Assembly: GCF_963259705.1 (NCBI RefSeq)
Contig: NC_081844.1
Location: 27,792,294 to 27,856,293 of the forward strand
Direction of reading: 5' to 3'
From: Myotis daubentonii
Lineage: Eukaryota; Chordata; Mammalia; Chiroptera; Vespertilionidae
DNA: 64,000 nucleotides
Shown: piece by piece, positions 11,001-21,014 of the stretch
Position numbering within the stretch: position 1 is the stretch's first letter
How the letters are laid out: every line of letters starts with the position of its first letter
The notes under the pieces: model-generated
What the model was told of the DNA's origin: nothing
What the model saw: only the letters and a program-made list of their open reading frames with translations
Database searches by the model: none
Translations under genes and position numbers: made by a program

Positions 11001-14000
11001 CTGGGCAGTGGCTGGGAGAGATTTTTGGAGGTGTTCGGAAGCGGGGATGGTGCTGGGATGTTGATGGCCATTGGCAGCATCTATACCACCACTGCCTAGG
11101 CCTGCACCAGGGCAGACGTAGTTCATCTTTCCCAGAATTGTTCCTTCTGAGCTTCAGAATCCTTCTCAACATGGGCTCATTTAGAACATGAGCTAAAACC
11201 TATTGGCCATCCTTCCAGCGAAGGAAGGTCAGACACTGGGGGACTTCCCCAGGGAGGGTCCCAGAGCTTACCCTGCAGCCCCATGACACTGCTGACCACC
11301 ACGATGTGGCCTTGCCGCCTCCTCTTCATGCCAGGAAGCACAGCTCTGACCAGACGGACAGCTCCGAAAAAGTTGGTGTCAAAGACTTTCTGCATGGTAG
11401 CTAGACTGAGCCCCTCCACGGGCCCCACCAGGCCCACACCAGCATTATTCACTGAGGGGGAGACGCTGAGGGTTACTCTGCAGTCCCTCAACCCTTCCAG
11501 TGTCACTCCTCAGGGGACACTCCCTGAGTCACCCCATCTGCCCACTCCAAACCCAGGTCAGTCCAGGGTATCTTGGGGGTGGGCAAATGTGGAGCCTTGA
11601 TGATCTTCACATATAATTCAACGTTTGTTATAGGGGACCCTGAACCCTGGGAGGGGGGAAGGGCTGCTGGGAACAACCTCCACTTTTAATGCATGAGCAA
11701 TTGAACTCTGGCCCCAATTACCTCCAAACAGCCATACCCACCCTCCTTAGACGTGGTTATGGAATCATGAACTGCTTCTTCATCATGCTCCCTTCCCCAA
11801 ATGATTCATCAAACCACATATGATGTTCTCCATGTGTGAGAAGTTTTCTTAAGTAAAATCTCTCTGATCTGAGATTTCATTTTATTTCCAGTATTCCCAT
11901 TAAGTCTTGGGCTTTTGGCCAACTGGTCTACCCCTTCTGTTCAGGGCGAGAGGATACTGATGAAGCAAGAGAGCTGGTGCCCAGACACTGAGGGGCCTTG
12001 CTGTGTTGAGGATCTATGCTTAGGCCAGGGAGGGGGCGAGTGACCTCAGGGATTTTTCAGTCTCACCCAGCACGTCCACTTCTCCTCCCTGGATGCAGCT
12101 GAGACATTGGGCCACTGACTCATCACTGCACACGTCCAGCTGGGCCACAGTGAGGGTCTGACCCAGAGCCTCCCCGGCAGCTGCCTCCAGGGTCCCCTTC
12201 TTTCCCAGATCTCTCATGGTGGCCACCACTGGGGACAGAAAACAGTTGGGGCAGGTTCTGGCTCCTTTCCCCTAAGGATGGACTTGTACGTTTCTGTGGT
12301 CTTGCCTGAGCAGTCACAGAGGGATGGAGACCCACAGATTTGCACACCTACATTCACCACACATCCACAGAATCACACTTGTGTGCATATCTTTACATGC
12401 TTATCCATCCATCCATCCATCCATCCATCCATCCATCCATCCATACAACATGTTTATTGAGCATCTACTACATACCATGTCCTATTCTAAGTGCTGACAC
12501 TCTTGCATAAAATAAGATAAAGTCTGTGCCTTCATGGAATTCACAGCCTAGTAGGCCAGACAATAAAATAACTATAAAACAGATTGCTTTGAGGAGAAAC
12601 GCATAGACATCTAGGGTCAACATACGTGCTATGTGCACATGCAGCTATGATATACACATTTACATCATCAGCATGAGTTCCAACTTATTGAATACCTACT
12701 ATGTGCCCGACACTGTGCTAAACACTGTTATAAGTACCATCTCAAATCCGCACAGGAACCCTATGATCAGATCACTAACATTTTTCCAAAGATGGCCATG
12801 ACATCTTTCATCGCATGTGCTGGTCTAGAACCTTGCTGCTCCCCCATCAAGCATGAACTCTCTTTCCCTCTCCTTGAATCTGTGACTAGCTGTGAACCAA
12901 TAGACTATGGGGCTAGTGACGTTGCGTGGCTTCTGAGTGGAGGCCAGAAAAGGTGCTGCAGTCTCTGCCTTGTTTGCTGGCACATTCACTCTGGCTGCCT
13001 TCAGCCACCCTGTGGCAGCCCCGCGGTCCTGAGGTCACCAGGTGGGGAGGAAACTCAAGCCACTGAGATTCCTGAGAGGGAGATGCTTGTCCGAACGCTG
13101 ACATGCTCCAGCCTCCTCTGTTCTAGCTGTAGCCTTTGGCCCTGAATCAGAACCACCCGGCTGAGTCCTTCTGAGTTCATGGCCTTTGTAAACTGTGAGA
13201 TAAATGATGATAGTATTTTATACTATAAGTTTTTTTTTTTAATCCTCACCCGAGGATATTTTTCCATTGATTTTTAGGGAGAGTTGAAGAGAGAGGGAAA
13301 GATAGAGAGAAACATCGATGTGAGAGAAACACACTGATTAGTTGCCTCCTGCATGAGCCCCAGCCAGGGCCCGGGCTAGGGGGGAGGAGCCTGCAACCAA
13401 GGTATGTGCCCTTGACTGGAATCGAATCCAGGACCCTTCGGTCCACAGGCCAACGCTCTACTTACCGAGCCAAACCGGCTAGGGCTACACCGTAAGTTTT
13501 GATTTATTATTTAGCAATGGTAACCAGGACAGATAGGTAAAGTAATCCCCATCGTATAGATTAACACACTAAGGCTCAACAAGGTTGCATTTCCTCTCTG
13601 TCCCACCCCTAGCTAGCGTCAAAACTGAGATTTGAACCTGGTTTTATCAGAGCGCTGAGCTCACATGCCTGTATGTGAGCACGCCCCCCATGCGCGCACC
13701 CACAATCGCACAGGCATGCTCCCTAGGGGCATTTGCATGTTGCCTGTGGGCCTGTGTGACTCACGGTGCTGCACAGGTGAATGGGGCCACATGCATCTGC
13801 ATGCAGTACAGTGACAAGGATGGTCCCAGGGGCTAGGCTGCCTGGGTTCAATCCAGGTTCTGCCACTTTGCAGCTGGGTGACCTTTGGCAAGAACCTTTG
13901 GCAGCCTGTGCCTCAGTTTCCTCATCTATTTTTTTTAAAGAAAGATATTTTATTGATTTTTTGCAGAGAATAAGGGAGAGGGATAGAGAGTTAGAAACAT

Positions 14001-15601
14001 CGATGAGAGAGAAACATTGATCAACTGCCTCCTGCACACCTCCCACTGGGAATGTGCCCGCAACCAAGGTACATGCCCTTGACCGGAATCGAACCTGCAA
14101 CCTCTCAGTCCGCAGGCCGACGCTCTAGTCACTGAGCCAAACCAGTTAGGGCTCATTTATTTTCTTTTAAAAAATTGATTTTAGGGAGAGAGATAGATCC
14201 ATTGCTCTAAGAATCGATGCATCCATTGGTTGACTCTTGTATGTGCCTTGACCAGGGATTGAACCCCAAACTTGGCGTATCCGGACGGCGCTCTAAGCAG
14301 CTGAGCTACCTGGCCAGGGCTTTCCTTATTTCTAAGATGGGTCAAATGACAGTGAGCACCTCATAGGGGTGCTGTTCGGATTAAATATCTAACTAGATGC
14401 AAAGCCCTTAGCCTGGCACATTGTCAGCACTCAATAAACGTATCCTTCAACAGCTTCATACACTCCGCCTGCCGGGGACACACGCTGCACAGCGGCTGTC
14501 CTGCGTACTGGCACTCAGACGGCCGCGCTCCGAGCTGTGCTTGTGTCTATGACAGAGGGTGGAGAGAGGGCTGGGAGAAGCAGCGCTGCCAACTGGGACA
14601 ATGCCCTCACCCCCTGCAGCCTCCTCTTAAGTAACAGTCCTCTGTCCACTTTGACTCCGGCCTGCTCTGGGCCAGAGGTCTCCATGGGTGGGGTGCAGAC
14701 TGGGGCAGTTCACTCCAGAATTGCAGGAGGCCAAGTCCTCTAGGACCCCTTGGGACCTCAAGGTCAGATTCACTTAAGAGGCTTATCTTGGAGCAGTAAT
14801 CTGGGGGAGGGCTGGGGAAGGGGAGCCCTAGGGACTGCCTGAGTGAAACCCCCCTGATCAGCCCTCTTAAAACTACCACCCACCCAACATGTTCCCTTTG
14901 CTTAATTTTGCTTCTTTTTTTAAAAAAATATATTTCATTGATTTTTTTTTTTCAGAGAGGGAGAGGGATAGAGAGTTAGAAACATCGATAAGAGAGAAAT
15001 ATTGACCAGCTGCCTCCTGCACACACCCCCAGTGGGGATGTGCCCGCAACCAAGGTACATGCCCTTGACTGGAATCGAACCTGGGACCCTTCAGTCCCCA
15101 GGCCAGTGCTCTATCCACTGAGCCAAACCGGTAGGGCTTAATTTTGCTTCTTAGCACTCATTAGCTGTAGACATATTATAAAAATTTAAAACCTGCTTGT
15201 TGTCTGTCCTCCCTCCCCTCCCCCACTACACAACAAATCAGGGTCTGTTTCGTTCACAGCTGTATTTCCAGCACCTAGAACAGTGCCTGGCATCCAGTAG
15301 GTGCTCAAGAAATGTTCATTGGATGAGGGGTTGACTCCCAAGGAGAGGTGCGAAGGGGGCCTCCACGGGTCCTGGGTCCTCCCCAAGCCCACAAATGCGG
15401 CGGGAAGGGAAGGGCTGGTGGAAATAGTGCCAAGGGGGCTGAGGGTCCTGGAGGCCATGCCACCCCTGCCCCTCTCCACCCTGCCCTGGGCCCCTTACCC
15501 TGGTAGCGCTGCCTGGAGTCATGAGCCAGCTGCACTGCGAGCTCCAGGCCGATTCCGGATGAGCAGCCTGAGATCAGTACAGTCCGGGGAAGGTCGGCCA
15601 T
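9407..15601 (-). CDS. RDH8: Retinol dehydrogenase 8 (photoreceptor all-trans-retinol dehydrogenase)
   Basis: A short-chain dehydrogenase/reductase that reduces all-trans-retinal to all-trans-retinol with NADPH in photoreceptor outer segments, a step of the visual cycle. I assembled six coding exons on the minus strand: 15601-15499, 12228-12067, 11451-11272, 10226-10133, 9901-9718 and 9622-9407 (stop TGA 9409-9407). They give 939 bp, or 312 residues, against 311 in human. Every boundary is GT-AG and the phases agree. Visible signatures are the nucleotide-binding SGCSSGIG near residue 11, NNAG, and the catalytic Ser (VVSSVMG) and Tyr-x-x-x-Lys (YAASK). The C-terminus is Arg/Cys-rich (LRCLACGCCPTRV), where the family carries lipid-modified cysteines. 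The start matches the family N-terminus (MADLPRTVLISG). The gene is divergent from COL5A3. Intron 1 is the longest and is full of repeats. No disabling change was seen. Confidence 0.96.
10080..10096. repeat. Poly-C tract in RDH8 intron 4
   Basis: An uninterrupted run of about 15 C lies some 40 bp downstream (minus strand) of the exon 4 donor, reading as poly-G in the transcript. Confidence 0.8.
10446..10507. repeat. (CCCTCAG)n minisatellite, RDH8 intron 3
   Basis: Eight to nine units of the 7-mer CCCTCAG, one mutated to TCCTCAG. Sense-strand reading in RDH8 is CTGAGGG. Confidence 0.85.
10961..10999. repeat. (TG)n microsatellite, RDH8 intron 3
   Basis: About 19 perfect TG units. Confidence 0.95.
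12403..12443. repeat. (CCAT)n microsatellite, RDH8 intron 1
   Basis: About ten perfect ATCC/CCAT units, directly followed by a MIR-like stretch. Confidence 0.95.
12670..12775 (-). repeat. MIR fragment
   Basis: ACTTATTGAATACCTACTATGTG-type core with CACAGGAACCCTATGATCAG. It is the reverse-oriented MIR signature, in RDH8 intron 1. Confidence 0.65.
12815..13525 (+). mobile_element. MLT1-type (MaLR) LTR, interrupted by a SINE
   Basis: Blocks GAATCTGTGACTAGCTGTGA, CCAATAGACTATGGGGCTAG, GATAAATGATGATAGTATTT and GCAATGGTAACCAGGACAG follow the order seen in MLT1 LTRs of the old MaLR/ERVL group. The copy is decayed and non-coding, and it is split by the Ves SINE at 13230-13485. Confidence 0.6.
13230..13485 (-). 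mobile_element. Ves SINE inserted in MLT1 LTR
   Basis: Minus copy of the TCACCCGAGGATATTTTTCC subtype. The flanks CTATAAGTTTT (left) and CCGTAAGTTTTG (right) are a slightly diverged target-site duplication. Confidence 0.85.
13929..14152 (-). mobile_element. Ves SINE inserted in MIR
   Basis: Near full-length minus copy, with the head GAGCCAAACCAGTTAGGGC at its right end. Confidence 0.9.
14163..14320 (-). mobile_element. Ves SINE, truncated/diverged
   Basis: Minus copy with a shorter body and head CTGAGCTACCTGGCCAGGGC, older than its neighbour. CTCATTTATTTTC/TTTCCTTATTTC flanks come from the host MIR. Confidence 0.75.
14915..15137 (-). mobile_element. Ves SINE
   Basis: Minus copy. The flank TTAATTTTGCTTCTT occurs on both sides (left 14899-14915, right from 15138), a perfect-looking target-site duplication that indicates a relatively recent insertion in RDH8 intron 1. 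Confidence 0.92.
15235..15325 (+). repeat. L2 3'-end fragment
   Basis: CAGCACCTAGAACAGTGCCT and AGGTGCTCAAGAAATGTTCA are the well-known L2 3' terminus. Confidence 0.65.
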
Positions 15602-15945
15602 GTTGATCCCTCCCTGGACGTATGACCTCTGCTGGCAGCACCTGCCTCCTGCCTCCCATCTCCCTCATCAGCCTCAGGATGGACCGCCCGCAGGGTGAAG
15701 GGTCCCCACGAGGCCCTGATTCTGAGCTGACCCAGGCCAGGCACTGGGGGGAATTCCTTAGCCCCAACACACCCCCTTTCTGTTATCTGTAAAAATTTCT
15801 TCTCCTCACGGCTGCACTCATACCTGGGGGCTTTTATTATGATTGTACATTATTCGGGGTTTAGGGAGTTTCAGGAAGCCGGGGGAATTAGCAGGAGTAT
15901 CCTCTTGTGGTCTCTATTCTGGGCAGAGTCTCTGATTGGAGGGAG
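15602..15945 (-). promoter_or_regulatory. Candidate RDH8 promoter / 5' UTR
   Basis: On the minus strand a TATA-like TAATAAAAG is at about 15839-15831 and a CCAAT motif (in CTCCAATCAGA) at about 15937-15927. Both are upstream of the ATG at 15601 at plausible promoter distances. No canonical CRX site (TAATCC) was found by eye. The start site is inferred only. Confidence 0.3.
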
Positions 15946-17059
15946 AGAGGGAGAGGAGGTGGCAGAGAGGGTGGTCTCAGTGGGGTCCTTTCCGATGCGC
16001 ACAGGAATGTCAGAAGATACAGCAGATACAGCAGAAACCTCCCCGCAAGGCAGGGCAAGGCAGCGCAGAAACCTTACGAGAGGCTCAGCCTCAGATGTCT
16101 CCGGGGAGGGAGGAGGAGCAGCTTGGGGAGATTCCCTCTGCTGCCCCTACCCTGGGTGTCCCCATCTGCCCCTCATGGGCCCCCACCCCTCCTCTCCAGG
16201 GACACAGGGACTCTTTGTCTGAGGAGCCAGAGGCTGGGAGGGAGGCATTGCTGGCTTCTCTCTGGGTGGTGAAGGGGGAGCTCAGGGCCCAGGCCACGCC
16301 CGCCCCTTGGGCTCCTCCCTGCAGAAGCTCTCAGACCCCACACGCCTGCTCCTGTTCAATGGCACAGACAGCTCCACCTGACGCCCTGGGGCCTCTTCAC
16401 ACTGGGGGGTCCCAGTAGGGTGAGGGTGAGGGGGCTGTGCCCCACCCCAGAATGGCAGGGAACCGCTCCTCCCTGTGGCAGTGCTCTGTTTTGGGGTGTA
16501 GTCAGACACCCACATGTAATGGGGGTATGTGTGCAGATTTGGGGTTGGGGGTAGAGCATCCTTTTGGGGACCTGAGCTGGGCAGAGGAGGGCTGGGGATG
16601 GAGGTGGGACCCTTTATTGAAGGTTAAGAGTTTGGGGGAAAGCAAGGCGGGTGCTTGGGAATCTGTGGGGAGGTGGGGAGGGGCCGGGACATCCAATTCT
16701 GGAATGTGGGAGGACAGATGAAGGTTTGAGGCAAGTCTGGGAGCCTCATTGTAGAATCTGGGGTGAGGTTTAAGGCGGGAAGAGGACCCCTTGTTTAGGA
16801 ACCTGAAGGGAAGGTGTGGGGGTGAGGCAGTACCTCTTCCGTGGGGCTAAGGCAGGTGGGTAAGAGGTTGGCAGGAGGCTGAGATCCCGTTAGGGAGCCT
16901 CAGAGGCACAGAAAGAACTTGGTATAAAGCTGTACCTCCTAATTCCAGCGCCTGGATGGAGGCTGAAGTTTGAAGGAGGCTACAAGCTCCTTTGAGGGGG
17001 CCTGCTGGGAGGAAAGGGTTTGGGGGAAGCCGGGAACCCTGAATTCTAAGGCTGTGTGG

Positions 17060-17371
17060 GAGTGACCCTCCTCCTCCGGAGTGGGGTGGGGCAAGCCGGG
17101 CCCAGCGCCGGCCCAGGGCTCCGCCCAATCAGCGCTCAGCACAAACTTTCCAAACTCCCCCCACCAGCTGTCAGCCACCCCCCCCCCCCCTCGCGCGGGT
17201 CCCGCCTGGCCGGGCTTGGGAGTGCAGGGCGAGGCCAGGGCGGGGTCTCGGGCAGTCTCCCGCTGATCCCGAGTGGAGCTGGCCGCCGCGAGTGCGTGCA
17301 CCGAGCCGTGGAGTCGCCACTCCCCGCAGCCGCCCGGCCGGTCCCCGACCTTGGGTGTGGGCCCCGCCGGG
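17060..17371 (+). promoter_or_regulatory. COL5A3 proximal promoter and 5' UTR (GC-rich, TATA-less)
   Basis: GC- and CpG-rich sequence precedes the COL5A3 ATG with no TATA box. A CCAAT box in CCGCCCAATCAGCG lies at 17125-17129, about 245 bp upstream of the ATG. CBF/NF-Y has, to my knowledge, been implicated in COL5A3 transcription. A C-run at 17180-17192 and GGGCGGGGTC-type Sp sites follow. CpG richness continues through exon 1 to about 17480 and again at 17990-18300. The exact transcription start is not visible. Confidence 0.5.
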
Positions 17372-19773
17372 ATGGGGAGTCGCCGGGGCCTAGGCCAGCC
17401 GCGGGCCGGCCTCTGCCTGCTCCTGGCCTCGCTGCAGCTTCTGCCCCGGACACAGGCGGGTGAGCCCGGAGGGAGGGCGCAGGACACCGAGTGCAGAATC
17501 CAGCGAGGCGCCCCAAGGCGGGGTGGAGTCGGGAAGGGGGAGGCGTGCGCCTTGCCCGTGGCTACCGTGTGCGACTGTCCGGCTCCGGGCGATTTGGGGG
17601 TGTGACAGCTGGGCGATTTGGGGGGCGGGGAAGCGAGGGGCCGTGTCTTGCTGGTGGGTGCAGGGGAAAGAAGGCAATTTACAGGTGTGTGTGTGCGGTG
17701 CGCAGCAGTGGGTGTCTGGCCACTTGGAGGGAAACCGTGTGTGTGCTTGAGAGTGAGAGTTGACGCTTGTCTGGATGTGGTGACGGCTGATCCCCGAAGC
17801 GAGTGTGTGAGAGTAAATAACTGCCCACGAGGACATAAGCGGATGATTCTGAGGGTAACGGCGAGGGGGGCGAGCATGGGAGGGGGCTCATGGGAGATTC
17901 AGACTTCCCTTCGCGTCTCCCCAAATGCCTGCACCCTACTCTCCCTCTTCTTCCTCTGCCCCCGATGGGAGCGTGCCCACCTCCTCTCCCCCATCCCCGA
18001 CCCCTCCCCCCACGCCGCGCTCCCCAGAGCCGGGATCAGCACCACGGACAGGGCCCTGGGAGGGCGCGGTGAGGGGCGAGGCGGGGCGGGGCGGGGGGCG
18101 GGGCGGGCGGAGCTCGGGCGGGGGCAGGAGTGGAACTCGCTCCCCCCTTGAGCGGGCCTAGGGCGTTTTTCCCGAGGAATTTCTCAGGAGGCCCCCCCAC
18201 CCCCCCCCCCCCCCGCTCCGAAGGGTCCCGGGGGCCGCCGGAGGGCTGAGTCAGCGCTGACGCACGCCCAGCTGCGCTCCTCTGGCCGGGTGCCACGTTC
18301 CCCCCTTCCCCCAGGCAGGGTTCCCGGTGCGGGGCACCTGGCGGTTGGGAAGATCTTGGTCCCTCAAATGATGATCGGGAGGGCTTCCCGGTCTGCGAGA
18401 CTCCAGGCAGGCCCTCTTGGAAACCCCTCCCTAAGATACACTCAGACCCCCAACACACACACACACCGCATTTTCTCTGAAGTTCAGGGAGGTGCCTGCT
18501 CACGTGGATAACCCCAGATTGGCCTATGCCCCATTCCCACGCTCACTCATCCACACTAGCGTCCAATCTCGGGCAGTTATTCAGAATGCAAGCCGCTGGG
18601 ACACCAGGAATGTTAAACACCGGTGCCCACGCTCAGGCAGCCCCATCAGTCACCCCCGCACACGGCCACAGCTTTTGTCACCCTCCTACGCTTTCAAACG
18701 CTCACATATGCTTCCACTGGCACCCACACAACATGGTCAACATTCACAGCCAGTCACCCACACGTTGGCTTGGCGACACTTTCAGATATTACCGCAAGCC
18801 CCCAACTGCAGTCTAAACACAATCACAGATCACCTGTGAGACCTCACTGCCGACCCCACTCACATGGACACACAGCCACAAGTCACAGAACTGGACCTAA
18901 TCTTTCCATCACCGGCCACAGACTCACACGCACGGACACCACAGATCACGTCTTAGCCATTCTCTGCTCCACGAATGTCACACACATGCACCATCTCACG
19001 CACGTGCACAGTAGCACATACACACATTGCACAGACACTCACACCTATGCTTTCCTACACTGAGGGTATCCCAGCCATGTCCCAGCCTGGTCCCTGCCTG
19101 CCTGCCTCCACATCCTAGACTCCACCCAACGTCTCCCTGGGACCCTGACCACCACAGGGGAGAGTCTGTGGGGGAAGGGTGGGCTGGGTCCTTGACAGAC
19201 CCCCACCCGCTGACTGCAGGCAAGACTCAATGCCTCTTGTGTGTCTTCTTGTCACGAAGCCAGCCATGAAAAGAATGGGAGGTCAGTTTCTGAAAGGTCA
19301 TTTCAGAAGGGATACAGGACTGAAGCAAGAGGCATTTGGGTTAGATGCTGGGAAGGACTTTTTAAACGTGATTGAGCAGCTGGTAGAGAGGAGATTTGTC
19401 CCCGTGCATAGAGACTGAGGGCTGGATGAGAGGGGAGCCTGGGAGAGCCACACTGAGATGCTGGTTCTCAGCCCTCCCCTGGGCCCCAGCCTGGAAGGGG
19501 GCAGCTGGGATGGTCATTGCACGAGAGAGTGACCCTTGTGGTTAGCAGAGCCTGGGAGCCCAGATCTTAGCCCCAGGGGTCTGTAACCCAAATACCTCTT
19601 AATGACAGCCCAGCCACAGAACAGGCAATTAGAGATGGGGCTGATGATGGTAGCAGGATGGGGGGTGGGGGGAGAGATAGAGAGAGAGAACAGTCCACAC
19701 ACAGAGATACAGAGAGATAGAGAGGCACTGAGATAGAGACATGCAGAGAGAGACAGATAGGAGACCAAATAAA

Positions 19774-19835
<62 letters not shown>

Positions 19836-20970
19836 TGATTCAGAGCTGGACACGGAGAGAGACCTGGAAAGACCGAGACAGAAAGTGGGGCAGAGGGAGG
19901 GCGGGGTGGGGGAGAGAAGATATAAAAAAAAAAAAAAAAGAAAAAGAGCAGAAGGAAGTTGGGGTAAGAGGGAGCTGAGGCTGGAACAGGCTCTACAGAG
20001 TCTGCAGAAAGAAGTCTGACCCAGGAGAAGCTGGAATGGGGTCCCTCACCCAAGCCCCTATTTCCCTTAGCTCGGGGCCCCTATCCTGGTTCCCAATGGT
20101 GAGGTCAGCAGAGCCGCCCCCAAGCTGAGGTCATGGGCAGATCCAGTAGAATCTGACTCCTGCCAAGAGGCTGGGTCAGGGGGTCAGTGGGACGTCTGCT
20201 GGGGGTGGAGAGGAGGGGAGGTCGGGCAGGGACTTTGGGCCAGGGGTAGCCCCACCCACTCTTGCCCAGCCATGTGGTTCCACTTACTGCTGGCCAGCCT
20301 GGGCTGCAAGGGGTGGGGCTGGTAGAACTGTTTGGATTGGGCTCTGATTGGGCCAGACCAGTTCCTTCCTTTGCTGGGGTGAGAGGGAGCAGGTCAGAGG
20401 GAGGAGGTCAGGAGGTTATCAGAGAGGTATAACCTTGGTTCATAATGAAGACAAAGAGGGAGATAAAATGGGGAGGTCACAGGTCAAATGACTGGGATAG
20501 GCAGAGGGAGGAGGTCGGAGGGGATGGCCAGAGAAAGAGTGGTCTCAGGGAGGAGATCATGGGTGACGGTGGTTAAGGAGGAGGTCAGAAGGCAGCGGTC
20601 AGGAGAGGTGGTGGTCAGAGGGAGGAGTTCATAGGCAGTGGTGGTCAGAGGGAGGAGGTGGGGAAGGAACACGCAAAAGGCCCCATCCTCTCCAAGTGGG
20701 TTTCCCCTGGCAAGGGGGCTCCAGGCCTGGAAGTTGCCCCAGGGAGCTGGTGCGGGGGAGTGCGGAGAGGGGGACAGTCTGGCTCTGGGGCTCAGGCCAG
20801 GAAGCTTTGATTCATCCCAGAACTAGGTCAGTGTTTTTTCTCTCACCAAAACCAAGGGGAAAAAACACACAACAAAACAGGAGTCAACAGGCTCATGGGG
20901 CCGCAACAGCTGTGGGTTGGAGAGGGGGGTGAGGGTCCCAAACCTGCTCCCTCTCTCTGACCCATAAACA

Positions 20971-21014
<44 letters not shown>

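Larger units (their letters stand above)
13815..14455 (+). repeat. MIR split by two Ves SINEs
   Basis: The left part (GGGTTCAATCCAGGTTCTGC, GCCTCAGTTTCCTCATCT) and the right part (TTTCCTTATTTCTAAGATGG, CAGCACTCAATAAACG) are consecutive MIR blocks. They are separated by SINEs at 13929-14152 and 14163-14320. Confidence 0.75.

Noticed and set aside
16939..17877. 312-codon minus-strand open frame over COL5A3 exon 1
   Set aside because: Composition effect of a GC-rich promoter region on the antisense strand. No domain, signal or splice logic, and it overlaps a confidently identified exon.
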